From: Mycobacterium gordonae
GTDB taxonomy: Bacteria; Actinomycetota; Actinomycetes; Mycobacteriales; Mycobacteriaceae
Direction: 5' to 3'
Assembly: GCF_017086405.1 (NCBI RefSeq)
Contig: NZ_CP070973.1
Coordinates: 5,550,739-5,614,738, forward strand
Length of the DNA: 64,000 nucleotides
The notes beneath the pieces were generated by a model. That model worked only from the letters and a program-made list of their open reading frames with translations, was not told the origin of the DNA and made no database searches. The translations under genes were made by a program, and so were the position numbers. Each line of letters begins with the position of its first letter. Position 1 is the first letter of the stretch. This document shows, piece by piece, positions 48,422 through 57,363 of the stretch.

Positions 48422-49791
48422 TCAATGGTGGCTGGCCGCGCCGGTCTGCCAAGCTGGCTATTCGTGTCGGGCCCAGCACCCTCAAGGTCCCCCGTCAGAG
48501 CAGCCGCGTCATGGGGATCGACCCCCGCCGGCGCCCCCGGCGCGGCAGCAGTCCTGGCAGCGGGTGCTGGCACGTGACCCTTACCCGCCATGGCAGCGAC
48601 CAGCCCCAGCGGCGCACCCCCCTGGTCGACCGCCTTGCCCGGCGGGCCCCCAGACCCGGACACACCGCTCGCCTGCCCCGCGCGCGTCACCGCCGCCACC
48701 CCGGGGGCGACAGGCCAGCTCAGCCTCGCGCCCCCCGGCACCGGCAGCCCGGGCCACGCGGGCACCGAGCCGTCTCCCACCCCGGCACCATCCCCGGTCA
48801 ACGCACCCAGCGTGGCGCGCTGCGTCACCGTAGAGCCCTGGCTCGCCATCCCCGAGCCAGCCAACACAGCAACACTGGGCATCGCCGACTCACCAGACCC
48901 ACCCTCCGCCACCGACCCGGCGCTACCCACACCGGACTGCACAGCCGCCGGCCCCTGCACAGACCCCGCAGCCTTGGCCAACCCGCTCGGCGACACCACA
49001 CCCGCAGCCGTGACGACTTCACGATATTCGCCGGCCAAACTGTCAGCCTCACGCCCATTGTTCACCGAAAAATTAACCAAAGCGCCAACCATACCCAGCA
49101 CAGTTGACATCGCAAGCGCAGCAACGGTAAGCGCGAAAACCCGCGCGACCACCGGGCCAGCCCACGGCGAAAATCCCAGAACAAACGTCAACAGGAACGC
49201 CGCGACAAGGATGTCCTTCACCACACCCATCGCCAACCGGGTATGCACCACCCAATCGGCCTGATCTTTCACCAACCCAGCAAACGCATGATCCAACTCC
49301 GCCAACCGCTGCGCAAGATTTTGCAGCAGCGTGTCCTGAGCAGCATAAGCTTGCGACGCCGAACCCTGCCAACGCGAATCCGGAAGAGCCGACTTCAACT
49401 GCCCACAAAGCGCGCTGAATTCTGCCGAACCAGCCTCCACGTCACCCCCATCGGCAGGCGGCCCAAACCCCGTCATCAACTCCAACACATCAACAACAGC
49501 AATAACTTTCAGGATGATCTCACCCGCTTGCAGAAAGGAATCTATTTGGTCTTCTGACAACGCGTCTATGTGCTCGAAATACGGGCCCGACAGGCCATCC
49601 ATGATGTCCAAGTACCAGAATTTTCCAGCCGGATATCTTAACACGTCGCCGATCATACTGGTCTGCATCGATGCGTAATATTCATCACTCGATTTCCCAC
49701 CAATACCAGCGGCGCCGAGTCCTGCGCCAGCGAATTGCTGCCCCACCCCGACCAAATTGCCAATCAGCTGCAGGGCTTCACCGAGAACCAC
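48367..49791 (-). CDS. EspA/EspE-like protein, copy 2 (altered C-terminus)
   Basis: A 474-residue protein. The first 90 residues (LIGNLVGVGQQFAGAGLGAA, DEYYASMQTS) are related to, but differ from, copy 1. From IILKVIAVVDVLELMTGFGP on it is the same protein as copy 1: AEFSALCGQLKSALPD, RWQGSASQAYA, a WxG helical hairpin, then two or three membrane-type helices, then a Gly/Ser/Ala/Pro-rich region. At base 48448 identity stops, and the native tail (ERAPIEAG) is replaced by 27 residues ending LNSGSTP. It is last in the espA-C-D-A-type minus-strand series. Confidence 0.82.
   Translation of the reverse strand: MVLGEALQLIGNLVGVGQQFAGAGLGAAGIGGKSSDEYYASMQTSMIGDVLRYPAGKFWYLDIMDGLSGPYFEHIDALSEDQIDSFLQAGEIILKVIAVVDVLELMTGFGPPADGGDVEAGSAEFSALCGQLKSALPDSRWQGSASQAYAAQDTLLQNLAQRLAELDHAFAGLVKDQADWVVHTRLAMGVVKDILVAAFLLTFVLGFSPWAGPVVARVFALTVAALAMSTVLGMVGALVNFSVNNGREADSLAGEYREVVTAAGVVSPSGLAKAAGSVQGPAAVQSGVGSAGSVAEGGSGESAMPSVAVLAGSGMASQGSTVTQRATLGALTGDGAGVGDGSVPAWPGLPVPGGARLSWPVAPGVAAVTRAGQASGVSGSGGPPGKAVDQGGAPLGLVAAMAGKGHVPAPAARTAAAPGAPAGVDPHDAAALTGDLEGAGPDTNSQLGRPARPATIDSGVVAPSRPPLNSGSTP
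48448..49520. repeat. 1073-bp near-identical direct repeat, copy 2
   Basis: It pairs base for base with 51099-52171 at a constant offset of 2651 with no gaps. I see two mismatches: GAAAATCCC against GAAAATGCC and GCGCGAAAAC against GCGCAAAAAC. It covers codons for the shared 357 residues of the two EspA/E-like proteins. The flanks on both sides are unrelated or diverged. Confidence 0.93.
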
Positions 49792-49884
49792 CTGTGCTTC
49801 CTTTCATCAGAAATTTCCGCAACAAGCGAGCCAGTGAGCAATTCTTCTCGGCGCACAATACTCAATCAGCTTGCACCTCCACAG

Positions 49885-50445
49885 TCATTTGTTTCTCTGA
49901 TATCGGACGGCAAACAGTTCATCTTGAGCGACGGCAGCCTGCTCAGGTGTCCACGCCGCGACGCCAGTGGCAATAAGCTCATGCAAGACCTTGCAGCCGT
50001 CTAAAGATTCCAATTCACAGAGGGCTTCCGGGAGCGAATCCTCGTCGGAGAGATAGGCATGCTGACCGGCCAAACCCTTGTGCCGGGCCAGAACCGCGAG
50101 AACGAGAATTTCGTCAGCAAGCTCGGATTCATTCATGCTCGTCGCCTCCGGTGCAAGATCGACCTGGTGAATCCGGCCGTCTAGACCCGCCGAGACGCAA
50201 ACAGTTTCGCGGGGATTGGCTACCGTGAACAACGCCACGGGATCCTCGTCGTCTGAGTTCTGGTCCTGGTCAGAGTCGAATCGGATCGCGGCCAAGTCGG
50301 TTTCACAATCTTCTGGCTCCGTCAGTGCGTAGGCGCGCAACGCATCAGCGGTCAGTCCTTCGTCGTCTTCTCTATCGGCGTGGGAAAAGTTCAGGGCGCC
50401 GAGGTCCTCGTGGTCGTCGTCGCCTCCGGGTAAGCACTGCCGCAT
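49885..50445 (-). CDS. EspH/EspD-like protein
   Basis: A 186-residue acidic protein. DDDHEDLGALNFSHADRE, then PVALFTVANPRETVCVSAGLDGR and SMNESELADEILVLAVLARHK follow the order of EspH (Rv3867) and EspD (Rv3614c), with AAVAQDELFAVRYQ at the end. EspD stabilises EspA and EspC and can itself be secreted; EspH is a chaperone-like partner of EspE/EspF. Being between EspC/F and EspA/E genes it should play that role for them. Confidence 0.87.
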   Translation of the reverse strand: MRQCLPGGDDDHEDLGALNFSHADREDDEGLTADALRAYALTEPEDCETDLAAIRFDSDQDQNSDDEDPVALFTVANPRETVCVSAGLDGRIHQVDLAPEATSMNESELADEILVLAVLARHKGLAGQHAYLSDEDSLPEALCELESLDGCKVLHELIATGVAAWTPEQAAVAQDELFAVRYQRNK

Positions 50446-50638
50446 GGGCCCCCTCTTCTGATCATGTACTGCAAAGGACGGCTTCTTTGGGAAGCTTTCT
50501 ATCCGGCCAACACCGGTCCTCGCGGGGTATCACCAAACCGACATTCCCGCACCAACACCGCACCATCAGCGCTCTGGCATTGATATTGGCCACACCGACC
50601 GCGCCGACCAAAGCCGGTGTAACCAGCGCCAGGCCCGA

Positions 50639-50953
50639 TCAAGACGAAACCACCTGCTGGTCGATACTTGCCCGCGTCTGTTCATCGGTGCCGTGGTAAC
50701 CACTTTCGGCGGCCCGCAGCTTTGCCGCGAGGTTGATCGAGGCCTGCTTCATAGCCTCACCCGCTGCGCGGCGTACTTCCTCGGCACCGGTGAACGCAAT
50801 GTTGGATGCTCCGCAAATCACACCGTGTGTGACCCACACCTCGGTCTTGATCCCCGACGCTGCATCGGCCGCGGATCCGGCCGCGGTCGCGGCCTGGTCC
50901 TGCATGGCAGCTAGTTGTTCCAAGTAGCCTGCTGTGACAGTTAAGTCCGGCAC
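50639..50953 (-). CDS. EspC/EspF-like protein
   Basis: A 104-residue WXG100-like helical protein, the size of EspC (103) and EspF (103). LTVTAGYLEQLAAMQDQAAT, the turn segment EVWVTHGVICGASNIAFTG with the family's THG, and a C-terminal export-type motif YHGTD (YxxxD) are visible. It should dimerise with the EspA/E-like protein encoded 68 bases upstream (51021-52436), as EspC does with EspA. Confidence 0.87.
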   Translation of the reverse strand: MPDLTVTAGYLEQLAAMQDQAATAAGSAADAASGIKTEVWVTHGVICGASNIAFTGAEEVRRAAGEAMKQASINLAAKLRAAESGYHGTDEQTRASIDQQVVSS

Positions 50954-51020
50954 GAGTTGGGTTCCTTACTTTTTCTGGCGATGGTGTGGCTGTCTGCGAT
51001 CGTGACGACGTGAGCACTTC

Positions 51021-52436
51021 TCACCCGTTGCATGGTGCGGGGTGTGGCTGCTGCGCCGTTCCGCCACCGCGCGCACCAGCCTCGATCGGCGCCCGCTCGC
51101 CAAGCTGGCTATTCGTGTCGGGCCCAGCACCCTCAAGGTCCCCCGTCAGAGCAGCCGCGTCATGGGGATCGACCCCCGCCGGCGCCCCCGGCGCGGCAGC
51201 AGTCCTGGCAGCGGGTGCTGGCACGTGACCCTTACCCGCCATGGCAGCGACCAGCCCCAGCGGCGCACCCCCCTGGTCGACCGCCTTGCCCGGCGGGCCC
51301 CCAGACCCGGACACACCGCTCGCCTGCCCCGCGCGCGTCACCGCCGCCACCCCGGGGGCGACAGGCCAGCTCAGCCTCGCGCCCCCCGGCACCGGCAGCC
51401 CGGGCCACGCGGGCACCGAGCCGTCTCCCACCCCGGCACCATCCCCGGTCAACGCACCCAGCGTGGCGCGCTGCGTCACCGTAGAGCCCTGGCTCGCCAT
51501 CCCCGAGCCAGCCAACACAGCAACACTGGGCATCGCCGACTCACCAGACCCACCCTCCGCCACCGACCCGGCGCTACCCACACCGGACTGCACAGCCGCC
51601 GGCCCCTGCACAGACCCCGCAGCCTTGGCCAACCCGCTCGGCGACACCACACCCGCAGCCGTGACGACTTCACGATATTCGCCGGCCAAACTGTCAGCCT
51701 CACGCCCATTGTTCACCGAAAAATTAACCAAAGCGCCAACCATACCCAGCACAGTTGACATCGCAAGCGCAGCAACGGTAAGCGCAAAAACCCGCGCGAC
51801 CACCGGGCCAGCCCACGGCGAAAATGCCAGAACAAACGTCAACAGGAACGCCGCGACAAGGATGTCCTTCACCACACCCATCGCCAACCGGGTATGCACC
51901 ACCCAATCGGCCTGATCTTTCACCAACCCAGCAAACGCATGATCCAACTCCGCCAACCGCTGCGCAAGATTTTGCAGCAGCGTGTCCTGAGCAGCATAAG
52001 CTTGCGACGCCGAACCCTGCCAACGCGAATCCGGAAGAGCCGACTTCAACTGCCCACAAAGCGCGCTGAATTCTGCCGAACCAGCCTCCACGTCACCCCC
52101 ATCGGCAGGCGGCCCAAACCCCGTCATCAACTCCAACACATCAACAACAGCAATAACTTTCAGGATGATCTGGGCAGCGGAGCCCACAGCCGCCGAACCC
52201 GCGCCTTGCATTCCAGTGGCAACACTCAAATATCGATCAACCAATGATGTGGTGAGAGATGTGGCCATGCGTTTCGCAAAAGGAGCCAGTGCGTCTCCGG
52301 CAACGCTGGAAAACACTGAAGCGTAATATTCACCGCTTGCGCTGCCGCCCATACCGGCGCCACCAATTCCTGCACCGGCGGCTTGCTGACCAATGCCAGC
52401 CAGATTAGCAATGAGGCGAACGGAATCAGCAATCAT
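51021..52436 (-). CDS. EspA/EspE-like protein, copy 1
   Basis: A 471-residue protein. The N-terminal GIGQQAAGAGIGGAGMGG and EYYAS lead to a WxG hairpin: LKSALPDSRWQGSASQAYA (Trp139), LAELDHAFAGLVKDQADWV. Hydrophobic segments at about 185-235 (DILVAAFLLTFVLAFSPW, ALAMSTVLGMVGALVNF) could enter a membrane. The C-terminal 200 residues are Gly/Ser/Ala/Pro-rich and end ERAPIEAGARGGG, as EspA and EspE end (ERAPVEA, ERAPIDAG). EspA is needed for EsxA/B export and forms disulfide multimers. This copy has the natural tail. Confidence 0.88.
   Translation of the reverse strand: MIADSVRLIANLAGIGQQAAGAGIGGAGMGGSASGEYYASVFSSVAGDALAPFAKRMATSLTTSLVDRYLSVATGMQGAGSAAVGSAAQIILKVIAVVDVLELMTGFGPPADGGDVEAGSAEFSALCGQLKSALPDSRWQGSASQAYAAQDTLLQNLAQRLAELDHAFAGLVKDQADWVVHTRLAMGVVKDILVAAFLLTFVLAFSPWAGPVVARVFALTVAALAMSTVLGMVGALVNFSVNNGREADSLAGEYREVVTAAGVVSPSGLAKAAGSVQGPAAVQSGVGSAGSVAEGGSGESAMPSVAVLAGSGMASQGSTVTQRATLGALTGDGAGVGDGSVPAWPGLPVPGGARLSWPVAPGVAAVTRAGQASGVSGSGGPPGKAVDQGGAPLGLVAAMAGKGHVPAPAARTAAAPGAPAGVDPHDAAALTGDLEGAGPDTNSQLGERAPIEAGARGGGTAQQPHPAPCNG
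51099..52171. repeat. 1073-bp near-identical direct repeat, copy 1
   Basis: The partner of 48448-49520, same orientation. It starts just inside the natural C-terminal tail and ends at the codons for the hydrophobic IILKVIAVV segment, beyond which the two genes differ. The sharp edges and near-identity point to recent duplication or gene conversion. Confidence 0.93.
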
Positions 52437-52540
52437 CTTTGCAATTCCTTATTTTGGGTTACACACTCGTTACGAGCGCGACGGAAGGGCCTTTGTCCTA
52501 GTGGTCTTTCGGTCAGTTTGCGCATGGAACATCCGCAGTA

Positions 52541-52903
52541 CTAGGTAGCAGATTTCAGGGTTAAATTTAAGCCCTTCTGTAGTTCACTTACTATGTCCGC
52601 AAGTGACGCACTCAGCCGCTGGTCCTGCTCCCTAAGCGTTGCGGCCGCGTTCGCTTCCGCGTCGCGCAGCGCTGCGTTGATGCGCTGTGCTACCAATTCG
52701 GCACCGTGCTTCAATAAGCCATCCTGGATGTACAGATCGGTCAACCAATGGCGCCAATCGAGTGTTACTTTGACGGTCTTGGCTTCGTCGGTTCCCGCGA
52801 AAGACGCAGTATTCGCTTGGCGTTCCTCATCTTCGAGCGCTGATTGAATCCGCCTCATCTGCCTGAGTGCCTCTGCCACTTGGGGATGCATTTCGGTCGT
52901 CAT
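52541..52903 (-). CDS. EspL-like YbaB/EbfC-family protein
   Basis: A 120-residue protein. MHPQVAEALRQMRRIQSALE, then TDEAKTVKVTLDWRHWLTDL and IQDGLLKHGAELVAQRINAA follow EspL (Rv3880c, 115 residues). The fold is YbaB-like, a dimeric nucleoid-protein type. EspL stabilises EspE, EspF and EspH and supports ESX-1 secretion. Its ATG overlaps the EspB-like stop by 4 bases (ATGA), as the espL-espB pair is coupled in ESX-1. Confidence 0.9.
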   Translation of the reverse strand: MTTEMHPQVAEALRQMRRIQSALEDEERQANTASFAGTDEAKTVKVTLDWRHWLTDLYIQDGLLKHGAELVAQRINAALRDAEANAAATLREQDQRLSASLADIVSELQKGLNLTLKSAT

Positions 52904-54345
52904 CTAGAGTCCTTGCGGTCTGGGATGGCATTGGTTGGAGGAATACCGATGAGTCCCTCGGTCCACGGCCTGTCTTCGGTGTAGAGCGGCTCGTCGTCTT
53001 GTTGCGCGCGTGAGCCCTTGTTAGCCCCGCCCTGGCTCGCACCCGGGGCTCCGGTGGGCGCCAACCCGGTGCCAACACCGCCCGGTGCGTTGCCTGCGGT
53101 GGAATTTGCGCCGGGCATGCCGAAGCCCTGACGCACGGCGCCCTGGGATGTTGCCTCACCGGCTCCCGGGGCCGGCTGCATTGGTATCGACGGCATTGCA
53201 CCACCGCCTCGGATCGACGCAGGAGTAAGTCCCGTTCCGGGCGAGCCTCTGGCCCCATTGCGGCTCGTCGAAGCTTGGGCCGGCATCGCACTAGCCGGCA
53301 TGCTTGGCGCGCCGCCGAACGGCATAGGAGGCAATCCAGCCAGGTTGGGAAGCGTCTGGGAAGGCGGGACTCCGCCACTGACAGTGGGGGCAGGGCCCAG
53401 GTTGAGGCTGGGCGAAGGATCCGGATTTACCGGCGGGTGGTCGGAGGGCGGATCCAGTGCGTAAGCGGTGGGAGGACTCGGCGGATTCAACGGCGGTAGC
53501 GGCAGGCCCGCTCTCTTTGGGTATTGGGCTATCACGTCATCCGATTTCTGTTGCAATTCTGCAACGACTTGCAGGAATAAGCGTCTTGGATCAGGCATCA
53601 GATTAGGAGGAAGAGGCCGGCTTAAGAACTCGACTAGGTCCTTATAACCGACTCTCCCATCCTTGTACAAAATATGTTCCTGGTAAGCCCAGCGTTGTGT
53701 TGCTGCGAGGGCTCGAGCTTGCGAGACCATCGTTCCGCACAGTTCCGCAATCTGTGCGGACCACGCTCTTTGTTGCCCAAAGTTTGCCTCGACAGCCTCG
53801 GCCGCGGCGCCATCCCAATTTAAGAAAGGTCGAAATCGGTAAACAGCCCGCTGCAACGCTTCTTGCGTCGCCTCCCATGCATCAGCAAAGGCGTCTAACG
53901 ATGGCCCATTATCACCTTGCTCTATATCAAACGCCCGCTGTTCAAGATCCTGGTACTGCGACGTGGGTCCCGTCGCCGCTAGCTGTGTGGCGCCGAGCGG
54001 CGGTACCGCCTGAAGATCCCCGCCGGTAAGACTGGGCATCACCGGCGCTACCGAATTGCTGCCCGAACTCAGGGCCTGGGCAGCGCCCTCGTCTACTTGT
54101 TCATAGGCTTTGGCCGCGTTTCGGAGCGACTTAGCCAATATTGCCCACTCCCGTTGCCCTGCGGAGATATAAGCCCGCACGTTGTAGGCGGAGAATTCAA
54201 GTTGCTCCACCGCCTTAATCGCCATTGAGAGGTTAGACGGCGCTTGGATTTTGTCCTCATAGAGTTGTCCGATGGAGACCTCTAATTCCTCGGCTCGGGA
54301 CAAGAGTTCCTGTAACTCCACACTCGATGCCTGGGGTTGCGTCAT
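52900..54345 (-). CDS. EspB-like ESX-1 substrate
   Basis: A 481-residue protein. The N-terminal 260 residues form a PE-PPE-like helical domain: LQELLSRAEELEVSIGQLYE, SLRNAAKAYEQVDEGAAQAL, and the WxG FLNWDGAAAEAVEANFGQQR. A Pro/Gly-rich tail follows with GSRAQQDDEPLYTEDRPWTE near the end, nearly the same as EspB (Rv3881c). EspB is cleaved by MycP1 after secretion and forms heptamers; a cleavage site cannot be fixed here. AGAGGGG precedes the ATG. It leads the minus-strand espB-L-A-C-D-A series. Confidence 0.92.
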   Translation of the reverse strand: MTQPQASSVELQELLSRAEELEVSIGQLYEDKIQAPSNLSMAIKAVEQLEFSAYNVRAYISAGQREWAILAKSLRNAAKAYEQVDEGAAQALSSGSNSVAPVMPSLTGGDLQAVPPLGATQLAATGPTSQYQDLEQRAFDIEQGDNGPSLDAFADAWEATQEALQRAVYRFRPFLNWDGAAAEAVEANFGQQRAWSAQIAELCGTMVSQARALAATQRWAYQEHILYKDGRVGYKDLVEFLSRPLPPNLMPDPRRLFLQVVAELQQKSDDVIAQYPKRAGLPLPPLNPPSPPTAYALDPPSDHPPVNPDPSPSLNLGPAPTVSGGVPPSQTLPNLAGLPPMPFGGAPSMPASAMPAQASTSRNGARGSPGTGLTPASIRGGGAMPSIPMQPAPGAGEATSQGAVRQGFGMPGANSTAGNAPGGVGTGLAPTGAPGASQGGANKGSRAQQDDEPLYTEDRPWTEGLIGIPPTNAIPDRKDSR

Positions 54346-54715
54346 TGGGTGGCCCCTCTTCTGTGGGCAGCCCGTGCCACGCTTGCGGCAATGGCCTCCC
54401 TCCCCGCGGAGGGTTCACTAATCAAGAGACACCCCACATCAACGCCAGATGACGCCAGCGTGACCGACAGCGCCGTCACGTTCGCCAAAGAGATGCCCCT
54501 CACTTGTCGAAGGCCGACTTGACCGCAGTCCGCAGGACGCGAATTGCGAAATCAGTTATCGCCGCGAAGCCCGCACCCGTGCGGCTGAAACCCCGCGAGA
54601 ACCGTCACGAGAAAAGCTATGCGTGCCGCACACAGGCGTCTAGAAGAAGATTGCGAATAAATATTTGCGCCGCCCGCAAGTTTTCCTGCCACCAACGTGC
54701 AGCGCTGAACATTGA
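54346..54715. other. Divergent intergenic region between the espB-like and espK-like genes (left part)
   Basis: 370 bases with no convincing gene. It should carry the promoter of the minus-strand espB series. Overlapping open frames on both strands have no ribosome sites and no recognisable product. Confidence 0.45.
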
Positions 54716-55054
54716 GACGTCGTCTCTGCCCGTCCTTGCGTTGGTGTTGCAGCCACTGAGCGCAGTGTTCCAGCCAGCGGACCTATCCACGCATTTGCGC
54801 CGGCGCCCGACGACGCCCGGGTCGCTCCCCTGGAAGGATGCATTCCCCCAACGGCGGCCTTTACCATCCGACGGACGCCCGAAGATGAGCTCTGGAAAGC
54901 GTGTGAGAACAGCCGACTAGTGCGCGCCGTCGACATAGATCACTTCCGCTACGCAACGTTCACGACGCTAGCCTCCGATTTGCCGCCCGTGAACGGACTT
55001 CACATCGATTACCTTCGACATCATGACACTGCTCGTCGCCAGCTGAGTGACTGA
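54716..55054 (+). pseudogene. Start-less open frame, possible gene remnant
   Basis: An open plus-strand frame of 112 codons ends at 55054 and has no ATG, GTG or TTG in its first two thirds. It reads like protein toward the end: RTPEDELWKACENSRLVRAV, DIDHFRYATFTTLASDLPPV. A GTG at 54920 could start a 44-residue product. The reverse strand is also open over 54640-54936. I recognise no family. It may be the 3' remnant of a gene lost when the island was assembled. Confidence 0.25.
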
Positions 55055-55095
55055 GGTGAACTACGCGGATTCCGGCGATAGAGGAGGAATGAACG

Positions 55096-57219
55096 GTGGG
55101 AATTTCAAGGCCGACAGGTAGCCATGTCGACCAGATGGTCGGTCAGTCCGGGTGGCCGGACGTCGACGAAGACACTTTCTATGACCGGAGGCGGGCCTTT
55201 ATTGAGGTCCTGCGAGAGACCAGCGATGTCTTCGCGACCAGCCGGCGCCAGCAGGCTGAGATCTTCGACGGCGGTATCTGGTCAGGGGGTGCCGCTGACG
55301 CGGCCAATAGCGAACTCGACAGACACATACGGCTACTAACAACACTGCAAGACGATCTCGTCACCGCGATTACCTGGCACGAATATATCGCCGAGGCGAT
55401 CGTACAGGCCAAATCGCACGTCAGCGACAATGTGGAGGCTGCTCACCGCGAGATCAACGCATTGGAAATCAACCGCACCATGGACCCGGCTCAGCGAACT
55501 TCCGCCATCAATGCTCTGGTAATCGCGACACGCAGTGCCAATGTCAGTGTAGTCGCCGACTTCGTCGAGCAGGTTCATGAAAGCCGCACCTGGATGCCTC
55601 CAAACAATGCATTAGCGGAACTGCTCGACCAGAAAACACCGCCGGCGAGCCCACTTCCAGTCAATTCTCATGTCTCATCGAACCCAGAAAAGCCACTCGT
55701 CGGGGAGGGGATTGAGCACCAGCCCGACCCCATTTCATGTGTCCCAACGATTGCTTCGTCCGTATCATCTGGATGGCGTCCGACGCCAACAGGGACGACC
55801 ACACTGAACGTGACACCCAACCTGACCCCACAGACACCTACACCACCTGCGAAGCCAACTGAATCGTCGCCACCGATCTCCAGCAAACCCGGTTCTGCAG
55901 CGTCGAGTGCGCCGCGGGGTGAACCTGCCGTTCCGGTGACTCCGGTCGCAACGCAGCGGGCATCTTCAACGGGGCGGGCTGAGGGGCTGAGCGAGGCATC
56001 GTCGGCACAGCAGCCTGTTGGTCTTTTCCATGCGCCAGACTCGTCGATGCCGTTCGCGCCCATCGCCTCGACCGGCACGCCGCCCACCACTATGACGCCG
56101 GCCGGATCGAGTCCCGTCGCGAGCGGCGCGGTGGCAGGGTCCGGTGCCGGACCGCGGCCCTCGGGCCGGCTACCCAACCATGCCGCGACCACTCGCAGTC
56201 CCGGCGCCCCTGCCCAAAGCGAGTCCGCTGTGCGCCCGAAGGCGGCAGATCACACTCCGGGGCCGGATTCTGCTGCGGCACCGATCCCGGTTTCGGCGGC
56301 GCGCGCCGCACGCGACGCTGCTATCGCGGCCTGCACGGCCAATCCGCCGCGCGGCAAGAGCGGTGGAAATGATCCGTTGATCTTGGCGCGACGCATCGCG
56401 GCCGCCTTGCATGCGCCCGACCAGGATGAGGGAAACTACGGTTTCTACTGGCTTGCTGCGGTAACCAACGACGGTGCGATCTTGGTGGCTAACAGCTATG
56501 GACTGGCCTACATTCCCGAAGGATTGCAACTACCGGAGTGTGTGACCATGGCTAGCGCCGACGCGCGCATCCCCGTCGCCGAGCGGGCACGCTGGTCCAC
56601 CCAGCCGCTGTTTGCGTTGCAATGCTGGGTCAGCCACCACAACACACACCTGCGTGCAGTCATCGGAGCAAAGGAGCGCTTCGTCGATTCCGACCCTGGC
56701 GTGGCCACGGTGGTGCTCGAACCGGAAGACATCCCACGCAAAGGCGCGATGCTCGGCCGTTCCCGGTTGGAGGTAGTCGACCCCGCGGCAGCAGTTCAGC
56801 TCGCAGGCACCACCGATGGGCGATTAATCGACCTGTTGCCGCCCGCCCCGGCATATCCCGCTCCTGCGCGTGAACCGCGTCCAATGCCCGAAGTGGTGGA
56901 TGCTAAAGGAGCTGATGAGCTCAGGAAAGCCGGCGGTCTGCGCGACCTCTTCACTTTGTTGTGGCCGACGTCTGCAAACGCCGATCCGCCGGCCGACCGC
57001 GGTTCCAAATTATGGTTCGAGGTGATGAAACCCATGACCAGCAACGCCCCCGGCCACGAAAGGGCTCATTTTCGTGCATTCCACGCCTACGCTGCTTACG
57101 CGCGAGAAGTCGCCGTCAACGAGGCCTACGCCGCTACCAACCCCGCCGCCCAGCGCTCTGCCCTAGCCAACTTTCTCTACTGGAAACACCTTGATGTCGC
57201 CATGGGCGAAGCACTTTGA
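55096..57219 (+). CDS. EspK-like ESX-1 substrate/chaperone
   Basis: A 707-residue protein close to EspK (Rv3879c, 729). SRPTGSHVDQM, DEDTFYDRRRAFIEVLRETS, IWSGGAADAANSEL (WxG) and TLQDDLVTAITWHEYIAEAI form the N-terminal helical domain. A Pro/Thr/Ser-rich linker covers about 185-410. The C-terminal domain (PVSAARAARDAAIAAC, LARRIAAALHAPDQDEGNYG, VANSYGLAYIPEG, LWFEVMKPMTS) is well conserved. EspK binds EspB and brings it to EccCb1. GTG at 55096 after GGAGGAATG. In ESX-1 espK is co-directional with espL-espB; here it is divergent from them. Confidence 0.93.
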   Translation: MGISRPTGSHVDQMVGQSGWPDVDEDTFYDRRRAFIEVLRETSDVFATSRRQQAEIFDGGIWSGGAADAANSELDRHIRLLTTLQDDLVTAITWHEYIAEAIVQAKSHVSDNVEAAHREINALEINRTMDPAQRTSAINALVIATRSANVSVVADFVEQVHESRTWMPPNNALAELLDQKTPPASPLPVNSHVSSNPEKPLVGEGIEHQPDPISCVPTIASSVSSGWRPTPTGTTTLNVTPNLTPQTPTPPAKPTESSPPISSKPGSAASSAPRGEPAVPVTPVATQRASSTGRAEGLSEASSAQQPVGLFHAPDSSMPFAPIASTGTPPTTMTPAGSSPVASGAVAGSGAGPRPSGRLPNHAATTRSPGAPAQSESAVRPKAADHTPGPDSAAAPIPVSAARAARDAAIAACTANPPRGKSGGNDPLILARRIAAALHAPDQDEGNYGFYWLAAVTNDGAILVANSYGLAYIPEGLQLPECVTMASADARIPVAERARWSTQPLFALQCWVSHHNTHLRAVIGAKERFVDSDPGVATVVLEPEDIPRKGAMLGRSRLEVVDPAAAVQLAGTTDGRLIDLLPPAPAYPAPAREPRPMPEVVDAKGADELRKAGGLRDLFTLLWPTSANADPPADRGSKLWFEVMKPMTSNAPGHERAHFRAFHAYAAYAREVAVNEAYAATNPAAQRSALANFLYWKHLDVAMGEAL

Positions 57220-57363
57220 TCCGAGCGGATTCGCTTGACATGGTGTCCAGGTACCCCAAGCACCTACGCTGCAGCAGACGCTGAGATCTCCCTTTAACCC
57301 GCTACTTTTCGAGCGGAGCCAATCTCAAGTAGCGAGTAGCGCAACGTCATCCCAGTCAGAGCG

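Noticed and set aside
57220..57363. A gene between the espK-like gene and the ISNCY remnant
   Set aside because: No open frame with a start, ribosome site or recognisable product.
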